From positions 387,293 through 451,292 of the forward strand of contig NZ_FNAJ01000005.1 of the NCBI RefSeq assembly GCF_900101905.1: a DNA stretch of 64,000 bases, read 5' to 3'. The stretch's first letter is position 1. Each line of letters opens with the position of its first letter. The notes beneath the pieces are model-generated. The model did no database searches and was not told the origin of the DNA. It worked only from the letters and a program-made list of their open reading frames with translations. Of the stretch, positions 19,201-27,800 are shown piece by piece. Source of the DNA: Myxococcus virescens (GTDB taxonomy: Bacteria; Myxococcota; Myxococcia; Myxococcales; Myxococcaceae). Position numbers and translations under genes: made by a program.

Positions 19201-21805
19201 GGAGCAGGCCGGCCCAGTCGGAGCGACGCGGGTGAAGCGTCTCCAGCCACAGCGCTTCTTCACCCGCCACCACGTCCCGCGCGAGGTTGGACAGCGAGGG
19301 CTTGGGACCCACCTCCAGGAACACACGCACCCCGCGCTGGAGGAGCGTCCGGATGCCCTCCTCGAAGCGCACGGGCTGGAGGACATGCCGAGACCAGTAG
19401 GCCGGCTGGGTGATGGCCTCGCCTGCTTCGCGCCCGTCGAGGTTCGAGATGAGGGGAAGGCGCGGCTTCTGGAAGGTGGCGCGGCTCGCGGCCCGCTCGA
19501 ACTCCGCCAGCATGGACTGCATCAGCGGGGAGTGGAACGCGTGTGACACCTTCAGTCGCCGGCTCTCGATGCCCGCCTCCACGAGCGCCTGGACCACGAT
19601 TTCGATGGCCGTGCTGTCCCCCGAGATGACGGTGTTCCGCGGCCCGTTGATGGCCGCCAGCGTCACCCGGGGATGCCCGGCGATGAGCGGCAGCACGCGC
19701 GATGGCTCGGCGAACACGGCCAGCATCGCGCCGCGCTCGGGCAGCGCCTGCATCAGCCGAGCGCGCTCAGCCACCAGGGGCAAGCCGACCTCGGGCTCCA
19801 GGACACCCGCGAACATGGCCGCCGCGTACTCGCCCACGCTGTGGCCCAGGACCGCGTCGGCGCGCAGTCCCCACGCTCGCAGCAGGTGCGCCAACGCCAG
19901 CTCCAGCGCCACCAGCGCTGGCTGGGTGTATCGCGTCTCGTCCAGCGCCCCTTCCGTGTCCTGGAAGAGCACCTCGGTGAGCGGCCGTTCCAGGTGCGGC
20001 TTCAGGATGCCCTCGAAGCGCAGGAGTTCCCGGCGGAACTCGGGCTGCGTGTCGAACAGCTCCCGGCCCATGCCCGCGTACTGGGAGCCCTGGCCCGTGA
20101 AGAGGAACGCGACGCGCGGTGCCTCGGCGTCGCGGCGGCCTTCCACGCAGGTCCCGGGGACGGTGGGCGCTCCACGGCTGAACGCGCGCAGCGCCTCGGT
20201 CAGCGCCTCGGAGGTTGAAGCCGTGAAGGCCGCGCGCTCTTCCATGGCGCTCCGGCCGGTGTTCGCCGTGTGGCAGACATCCGCGAGCCCTTCCGCGGGG
20301 CCCAGCGACAGCTCCTCCGCGATGGACCCGGCCAGCCTGCGAAGACTGGCGTTCGAGCGTGCGGAGAGCGCCAGGACGTGCCGCGGGCGTTCCACATCCC
20401 GGACCGGAGACTTCGGCCGTGGCGCGGACTCCAGGACGACGTGCGCGTTCGTCCCCGAGAAGCCAAACGAGCTCACCGCCGCGAAGCGCGACTCCGTCCC
20501 CTGCCACGGACGGCGCGCGGTCGGCACTTCGATGGCCAGTTGCTTCCAATCCACATGCGGCGTGGGCGTGCGCAGGTGGAGATGCGGCGGGACCTCCTCG
20601 TTCGCCAGGCACAGCGCGGATTTGATCAACCCCGCGATACCGGACGCACCTTCGAGGTGCCCCATGTTCGTCTTCACCGAGCCGGCCATCAGCGGCTGCT
20701 GCCGTCCCGTCCTGTCGCAGTAGACAGACGCGAGGGCCTCCAGCTCGATGGGGTCGCCCAGCGACGTCCCCGTCCCGTGGGCCTCGACGTAGCCCACCTT
20801 CGCGGGCTCCACCTGTCCGTCCCGCAGGGCATCCCGGATGACGCGCTGCTGGGCAAGCCCGTTGGGTACCGTGAGCCCGCTGGTCCGCCCATCCTGGTTC
20901 ACCGCCGAGCCGCGAATCACCGCGACGATGGGGTCCCCATCCGCGATCGCGTCCGACAGGCGCCGCAGGAAGACGAGCCCACAGCCCTCCCCTCGCCCGA
21001 TGCCGTTCGCCGAGGCGTCGAAGGTCTTGCACCGGCCATCGGGCGACAGCATGTGCGTGCGCGACTCAATCAGCGTCGCGACGGGAGAGAGGACCAGGTT
21101 CACCCCGCCCGCCAGCGCGAAGTCGCTCTCCCGCTGACGCAGGCTGCGGATGGCCAGGTGCACCGCGACCAGTGACGAGGAGCACGCGGTATCGACCGTG
21201 AGGCTGGGCCCTTCGAGCCCGAAGGAATACGACAGACGTCCCGCGGCGACGCTCGCGCCATTTCCCGCGCCCGTGTGGGCGTCGATGAGCTCCGGGGACT
21301 GGGTGGCAATCTGCGTGTAGTCCTGCCCCATCAGCCCGACGAACACGCCAGTCCGCGTCCCGCTCAGGCTCGTCGGGTTCCGGCCGGCACGCTCCACGGC
21401 CTCCCAGGCGACCTCCAGCAACAGCCGGTGCTGCGGGTCCATCCGCGCCGCCTCACGCGGGGAGATGCCGAAGAAGCGCGGTTCGAACTGGTCGATGTCC
21501 CTCAGGAAGCTCCCGTGGCGCGTGTAGATGCCACCGGGATGGTCCGGGTCGGGGTGGAAGAAGCTGTCCGCGTTCCACCGGTCGGATGGAATCTCGGTGA
21601 CGGCGTCCACGCCCTCGGAGAGCAGGCGCCAGTATTCGCCAGGGCTGCCAACGCCCCCCGGGAAACGGCAGCCGATGCCGACAATGGCAATGGCCCCGTG
21701 CTTTTCCTGCTCATGGGCATCGAGCTTCGACTGCGTCTCCTGCAACTTCAGGAGTGCGCGCTTCATCAGCTCGCCGTAGCTCGTATCGCTTCCTTGCGCT
21801 GACAT
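16244..21805 (-). CDS. Type I PKS module KS-AT-DH-KR-ACP
   Basis: 1853 residues. An N-terminal coiled-coil docking helix (about residues 10-38) precedes the KS, whose active sites are all intact (TACSSSL, HGTGT, KTNMGH). AT: GHSVGE with HAFHS, so malonyl-CoA. DH: H-RVY-G-KAVV-P is intact; the second motif reads HPALFDGCLR, so the usual Gln after the catalytic Asp (DxxxQ) is Arg. KR: AGGLGGLG, VLRDG, and SNYVAAN with the Tyr. ACP: GVDSL. The C terminus carries a further predicted helix (SEQELTSLIDQEL) likely to dock with the next protein. It adds a malonyl unit and leaves a double bond if the DH tolerates the Arg. The gap to the upstream gene is 10 bases. Confidence 0.93.
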   Translation of the reverse strand: MSAQGSDTSYGELMKRALLKLQETQSKLDAHEQEKHGAIAIVGIGCRFPGGVGSPGEYWRLLSEGVDAVTEIPSDRWNADSFFHPDPDHPGGIYTRHGSFLRDIDQFEPRFFGISPREAARMDPQHRLLLEVAWEAVERAGRNPTSLSGTRTGVFVGLMGQDYTQIATQSPELIDAHTGAGNGASVAAGRLSYSFGLEGPSLTVDTACSSSLVAVHLAIRSLRQRESDFALAGGVNLVLSPVATLIESRTHMLSPDGRCKTFDASANGIGRGEGCGLVFLRRLSDAIADGDPIVAVIRGSAVNQDGRTSGLTVPNGLAQQRVIRDALRDGQVEPAKVGYVEAHGTGTSLGDPIELEALASVYCDRTGRQQPLMAGSVKTNMGHLEGASGIAGLIKSALCLANEEVPPHLHLRTPTPHVDWKQLAIEVPTARRPWQGTESRFAAVSSFGFSGTNAHVVLESAPRPKSPVRDVERPRHVLALSARSNASLRRLAGSIAEELSLGPAEGLADVCHTANTGRSAMEERAAFTASTSEALTEALRAFSRGAPTVPGTCVEGRRDAEAPRVAFLFTGQGSQYAGMGRELFDTQPEFRRELLRFEGILKPHLERPLTEVLFQDTEGALDETRYTQPALVALELALAHLLRAWGLRADAVLGHSVGEYAAAMFAGVLEPEVGLPLVAERARLMQALPERGAMLAVFAEPSRVLPLIAGHPRVTLAAINGPRNTVISGDSTAIEIVVQALVEAGIESRRLKVSHAFHSPLMQSMLAEFERAASRATFQKPRLPLISNLDGREAGEAITQPAYWSRHVLQPVRFEEGIRTLLQRGVRVFLEVGPKPSLSNLARDVVAGEEALWLETLHPRRSDWAGLLRAMSELYVRGARLDWERFDAGYGRTRKALPTYPFERQRYWLDVPAPWTRTSRRASTHPLLGTRLESAALKEGTTVFSSELSAGTLPFVADHRVYGKAVVPAAAYVEMLASAAAQVLGTESLRLEDISLLQPLVLPEQQTRVVQTLLEDQGEAGLACKVVSRGDERSEEGGGGARAAWVTHVTCRVSALSAVAPSVDRAAWGRDCSTPVSIDELSAVFTHHGLDYGPSLRVLTSLHRGTGAALSLGQVEDRSGHYRVHPALFDGCLRTAAAVSQLTAEDALHLPVALQTLDLYRPLPERVWTYAAQPPREGQEGFSASDLTLCDDDGAVVAVVSGFSVRKAERDVLLRGLDNDFQDWLYRLNWVSRAVPEEAHSAKQHWAVFASEDDFASDLVQVLSQRGERCTLVRKGASFSSTPEGFRINPTNPEDPARLVEAWANQPPTGLLYLWGLDEGGQAGDAGARLDAAQESGCLGALRLTQALAHGQGALPRLVLVTRGTQSLPSDTHGARVAQAPLWGFGQAVATELPELRCLRIDLPAEPRSDDVGTFVRALALPDGESGAAIRGGGLYTPRLERARSRSVAAKKVSIVAEATYLVAGGLGGLGLRAANWLAAQGARHLVLMGRSAPAPEARAQLDALEAQGVKVRVARVDIASHDAMADLFASLREAPPVRGIIHSAGVLRDGTLANQTPEQFREVLAPKLQGAWNLHALSQGMALDFFVCFSSAASLIGSPGQSNYVAANAFLDALVHLRHAEGLPALTLNWGSWAETGMAARLERAASARPGAQGFGAIPVQQGFSVLERLIGSAQVQWGVFPVDWTRLAEQLPGLARQALVQGLLGSVPQRVQAPAFRAQLDAAPPNRKAELLRQHVAGQVSATLGMPESERLSGNERLFELGVDSLLAIEIKNRLASSLGRSLRSTLIFDFPTVNGLVAHLAEELELGTEVQKKQEASREAQGALSAEIQGLSEQELTSLIDQELESALTR

Positions 21806-21815
21806 CGATCCGTCC

Positions 21816-24800
21816 CTAGTTCATCTTCGACAGCTGCTCGGAGAGCAGGTGCGCGAGGTTCGCTTCAGCCAGCCCTTCCAACGGGCTCTCGACCGGGGCG
21901 TCTGACTTCGACGTGACGCGCGCTTCCTCCGTGAACTCCAGGGGGATGAACGCGTCCATGAGCTGCGTCGCGAGCTTCTCTGCCGTCGGGTAGTTGAAGA
22001 CGAGCGTCGCCGGCAGCGACACGCCGAGCCCGCTCTGAAGCCGGTTCTTGAGCTGGAGCGCCGCCAGCGAGTCGATGCCCAGCTCGTGGAACCCACGCGC
22101 CGGGTCGATGGACTCGCTGGAGCCCGCGCCTCGCATCCACGCCACTTGCTCGCGCACGTAGTCCATCAGCAACTGCCGGCGCATCTCGGTGGGCGCCGCC
22201 GTGAGCGTGTCCAGGAACGACGCGCGCTCCTCCGTGCGCTCGCCCCCTGCCCGCTCGCGCAACTCCGCGACGTAGGGCGTGGACCGGCCACTTCCGAAGA
22301 CAGCCCAGTCGATGGCGGCCACGCCGACCTGCGGAACGCGCGACGTGAGGAGCAGCTCCAGCGCGCGCAGACCCTGCGCCTTCGGAATGACGCCGAAGCC
22401 CGGCGTCCGAGCCTCCTCGCTCACCGACACCTGGGCGCCCGCGTCACCGGCCCAGATGCCCCAGTTGATGCTCAGGGCAGGCAGCCCCAGGGCACGGCGG
22501 TGGTGCGCCAGCGCATCCTCGAAGGCGTTCGCCGCGCAGTGATTCGACTGTCCCGCCGAGCCGACGAGCGAGGCGACGGAGGAGAACATCACGAAGTAGT
22601 CCAGCGGCAGGCCCGCGGTCAGACGATGCAGGTTCCAGGCGCCACGCAACTTCGGCCGCAGCACGGTCTCGAAGCGCTCCCAGCGCTGCTGCCGCAGCAC
22701 GCCGTCATCCAGCACGCCGGCCGAGTGGAACACGCCGCCCAGAGGGGCCATGTCCCGCGCCACCTCGTTCAGCAGCGCGGCCAGCGGCTCCGCATCCGCG
22801 ATGTCGACCTGCCGGTACTCGACACGGACACCCTGCTGGCGCAGGTGCTCCAGGCGTTCCACCGCCTGCGGCCCCGGAGCCCCCCGGCCTGTCAGCACCA
22901 GGTTGCGTGCCCCCCGGCTCGCCAGCAACTCCGCCGTCAGCAAGCCCAGACGTCCGAGCCCGCCCGCCACGAGGTAGGTGCGGTCCGCCCTGAAGGCTTC
23001 GACGCGCTCCGCGGACGCTTCGACGAGCTTCCGTGACTCGGCCCTCCGGAGTCGCGCGACGTAGCGGCCATCGCGATAGGCCACCTGGTCCTCCGCCACC
23101 TCCGCGCGGCGGCGAATCTCCTGCGCGAGCAGCTCCACCTGGGCGCTCGGTTCGCCCTGGGCATCGAGGTCGACACACCGGCAGTCCAGCTCCGACGCCT
23201 CGATGGCCAGAGGCCGCGCCATGCCCCACAGCAACGACTGGGCGAGCCCGGGCAACGGAACGCCCGGCTTCACGGGCTGCGCGCCGCGCGACACCAGCCA
23301 CACGGTGCCGGAGTACCCACGGTCCAGCAGGAACTGGAGCACGCCCAGCGCGCCACCACCCGTCACCCGAGCCGCCTGCCCCAGCGCATCCGCATCCAGC
23401 GTCTCCGCGTCCTCGGTGTGGGAGCCCCACATCAGGATGACGTCGGACAGCGCCGCCGGAAGTGGCAGCTCTCGCAAGGCCTCCATGAGCGCGTCGGGCG
23501 CGTCGGGGACCTCGAAGGTGGTCTCATCGATACGGCGCGGCTCCGTGCCACGGATGGCGACGAAGCAAGCGCGGCCATCGCGCGTCAGCACCTGTGCGAG
23601 CTGCTGCCCCGTGCCGTCGCGCTCCGAGAGAATCAGGCACGCGCCGCTCGCGGGCACCAGCGTCTCCGGACGAGTCCCCTCCAATGCGAGCGGCTCCCAC
23701 CGCCGCTCGTAGAGCCACTCATCCAGCGAGGTGGAGAGCGCGGCACGCAGCGCCTCCTGGCTCGTGCGCTGAAGCTCCAGGCCGCGCACCCAGGCGCGCA
23801 GCGCGCCATCTCTTCCGAAGATGCGGACATCCGCGCGCAACCGCTTCCCAGCCTCGTCCACCGGCCGCACCACGGCATGGCTCCACACGCCGTCTTCGAT
23901 GCTGCCCAGCACGTGAAGGCGCTCGATGTGCACCGGCACGTACAGCTCGGTGCCATCCATGTCCGGATAGGCGCCGCCCACCACCTGAAGGCACGCATCC
24001 ATCAGGGCGGGATGCGCGAGGTAGCCACCACCGCTCCCGAGGCCCGCCGGGCGCTCGATGCGCGCCAGGACCTGCTCGCCTTCCCGGCGCAGCTCGGTGA
24101 TGCCCTGGAACTCCGGCCCGAAGTCGACGCCCGCGTTCCGTGCCCGCTGGTAGTAGTCCTCGACGGGAAGCGGGGTCTGCAGGTCCTTCAACACGCTGTC
24201 GAGGTCGTGCGCCTCGGTGGCCGATGCATCATCACCGAGGACGGCGAGCGTGCCCGTCGCATGAAGGCTCCACGCGCGCTCCGAGCCCTCACCCGTCCGG
24301 CTGAAGATGCGCACAGCGGCCCTGCCCTCTCCGTCGCGGCGCACGGCGCACTGCACCTTCCGCTCGGCATCCTTCGGGAAGGTCATCGCGTTGAGGATGG
24401 ACAGGTCCGTCAACTCCAGCGCGGTCGTGCCCAACAGCCGGGTTCCGGCGGCCAATGCCATCTCGACGTAGCCCGTCGCAGGCAGTGTGGGCGTTCCGAA
24501 GACGCGGTGCTGGCCCAGGAACGCCTGCGAGGCAGGCCCCAGCGTGGCCTCGAACAGCAGCTCGCCGGCCTCCAGGACGGCCAGGGGCACGCGCTCGCCA
24601 ATCAGTGGGTGCTCGGCGCGGGAAACGCTTCGCCCGTTGGGACGCTGGAGGCCCGCCCCCTCCTCCCAGTAGCGCTGACGCTGGAAGGCATACGTCGGGA
24701 CTTCCACCTTGCGCCGTGGGTAGCCGGCATCCACGGCCGCCCAGTCCACCGGAACGCCGCGCACGTACAGCGCCGCCAGGCTCTCCAGCATCTGCCGCCA

Positions 24801-27800
24801 GCCGCCGTCATCGGCGCGCAGGCTCGGCAGCCAGGTGCCCGCGCCCTCGGGCACCGAGCGCGCCGCCATGCCGAGCAGGGTCGCCTTCGGGCCGACCTCG
24901 ACGAAGACGCGCATGCCGTCGCGGTACAGCGCCTCCACGCCCCGGCCGAACTGCACCGGGTTGCGAAGCTGACTGCACCAGTAGTCCGGCGTGCAGAGCC
25001 CGTCCGTGATGAGCTCGCCGGTCATGCCGGAGACCATCGGAATCGACGGCGGCGAATAACGCAGCGACGCGGCGACGGCCCGGAACTCCGGGAGGATGGC
25101 CTCCATCATCACCGAGTGGGCCGCGCGCGGGATGTTCAGCCGCTTGACCTTGTAGCCCTTCGCGTCCAGCGCCCGGCCTATCTCCACAATCTCCGCGGGG
25201 ATGCCGGAGATGACGACGTTGTCCGGCCCGTTGACGGCCGCGATGGAGCTGGCCCAACCGCCCTGGGCGAGGAACTGGCGCAGCTCCGGCTCCGCGGCGG
25301 AGACCGCGATGTTGCTGCCCTCCGGAAGCTGCTGAATCAACCGTCCGCGGTGAACGGCCAGCTTCAGGCCATCCTCCACGCTGAACACGCCCGCGATGCA
25401 GGCCGCCGCCAGCTCGCCCGTGCTGTGTCCCAGCAATACGTCCGGCTGGATGCCCCACGACATCCACAGCTCGGCCAGCGCGTACTCCAACACGAAGACC
25501 ACCGGCTGGGCGTAGTCGAGCTGGTCGATGGGCGATGGCGTCCCCGGCTCCGCGTAGAGGACGGAGATCAGCGAACGGTCCCAATACTCACGGAGCATCT
25601 GGTCGAACGAGTCGATGCGCCGGCGGAAGCCCGGATGCGTCTGGTACAGCTCGCGCGCGGCTCCGACGTACTGCGAGCCCTGACCGGAGAATAGGAACGC
25701 GACCTTCACCGCCTGCTTCGTGTCGGCTTCTCCCTGGATGACTCCCGGGTGCTCGTCCTTCCGCTCCGCCGCGCCCAGGACGGCGGCCACCTGCGCGGCG
25801 TCCGCCCCCACCACCGCGAGCCGGTGGTCGAAGGCGACACGCCCGGTGTTCGCGGAGAAGCACACGTCCGCGAGCGATGCGCCCGGTGCTTCGAGCGCCA
25901 CCCGGTAGCGGCCCGCGAGCTGCCGCAGCGCCTCCGGGCTCCGCGCCGAGAGCGCCAGGAGGTGCCGCGAGCGGTCCACCTGATGCACGTCCGGCGCTGG
26001 CGTCGCCTGCGGCGGCGCCTCTTCGACGACCACATGGACGTTGGTGCCGCCGATGCCGAACGAACTGAGCCCCGCCCGCAGGACACCCTGCGTCGCGGTC
26101 CACGGCCGGGCCTTGTCCACCACGTAGAAGGGCGTCTTGTGGAGCTCCAGCCGCGGGTTCGGCGACTGATAGTGGAGCGTGGGCGGCAAGGTGCGGTGCT
26201 GAAGCGCGAGCACGACCTTGATGAGCCCAGCGATGCCCGCCGCGCTGTCGAGGTGGCCGATGTTGCCCTTCACCGAGCCCAGGCCGCACGACTGCGTCTG
26301 GACCTGTCCCCCAAACGCCTCCGTCAGCGCGGAGACTTCGATGGGGTCGCCAATGGCCGTTCCGGTGCCATGGGCTTCGACATAGGAGATGGACCGCGGG
26401 TCCACCTTCGCGTGCTGATGCGCGCGGCGCACCACGTCCGTCTGGCCCTCGACACCGGGCGCCATGAAGCCCACCTTGCGGTGCCCGTCGTTGTTGATGG
26501 CGGAGCCCTTGATGACGGCGAGCACCCGGTCCCCATCCGCCAGTGCCTGGCTCAGGCGCTTGAGGACCACGATGCCAGCGCCGCTTCCCGGGATGGTTCC
26601 GTTGGCCCCGGCGTCGAAGGGACGGCAGTGGCCGTCGCGCGAGAAGACGCTGCCTTCCTCGTACAAGTAGCCCACCCGGTGGGGGACCTTGATGGCCACG
26701 CCGCCCGCGAGCGCCAGGTCGCAGCTGCCCTCGTTCAGCGCCGCGCATGCCTCGGACACCGCGACCAGGGACGTGGAGCACGCCGTCTGGACGTTGATGC
26801 TGGGCCCGCGCAGGTCGAGCTTGTAGGACACCTGCGTGGCCAGGAAGTCCTTGTCCTGGGCCATCAGGTCCTGGAAGAAGCCGATGGGGCGCGTCAGGTC
26901 CGGGTAGGGATAGCGATAGTGGCTGACGCTCTTCCCGGCATACACACCGACGAGCCCGTTGCGTCCCGACGGCGGATAGCCCGCGTGCTCCAGCGCCTCC
27001 CAGGCGCACTCCAGGAACACCCGCTGCTGCGGGTCCAACGCACGCGCCTCGCGGGGCGTCAGCGAGAAGAACTCCGCGTCGAAGGCGTCGAAGTCCTCCA
27101 TCACCGCCGACGAGCGGACGTACCCGGGATTCCGGAACGCCTCCGGACTGACACCCGCGGCCAGCAGCTCGTCATCGGTGAAGGTGCCCACCGACTCCAC
27201 GCCCTGCATCAGGTTCTGCCAGAACTGCTCGGGCGTCGACGCCCCGGGGAAGCGGCAGCTCATGCCGATGATGGCGATGTCCCGCGCATCCTGCGTCCGC
27301 GGCGTCTCCTCGCGCGGCGCGAGCGCCACCTCGGGCTTCGCCTCTCCTCCCGCCGCCGCGAGCCTGGCCGCGAGCACCTTGACGGTGGGCCTGCCGAACA
27401 GGTCCGTGACAGGAACCGACAGCCCCAGCTTCTCCTTGAGCTCGAGGTGGAGCTTGATGAGGTGCACCGAGTTGGCGCCCAGCTCGAAGAAGTTCCGGTC
27501 CGGGTGGACCTCTGGAACCCCCAGCACCTCCGCCACGGCCTTCGCGATGGACTGTTGAAGCGCCTGGGCCTCACGGCCTGGACGGGCGGCGACGGCGGGC
27601 TTGCTCTCCTCGCGCTGCGTGGGCCGGGCGACGTGGTCCGGATGCGGCAGCGCCTTGCGGTCCACCTTGGCGTTGCGGGTCAGCGGCAGCGCCTCCAGCA
27701 CGACATAGGTCGCTGGGACCAGGTGCTCGGGCAGCTTGCGCGACAGGAACTCGCGGACGTGCCGGGTATCCACACCCCGCTTCGTGTCCGAGGCGACGAC

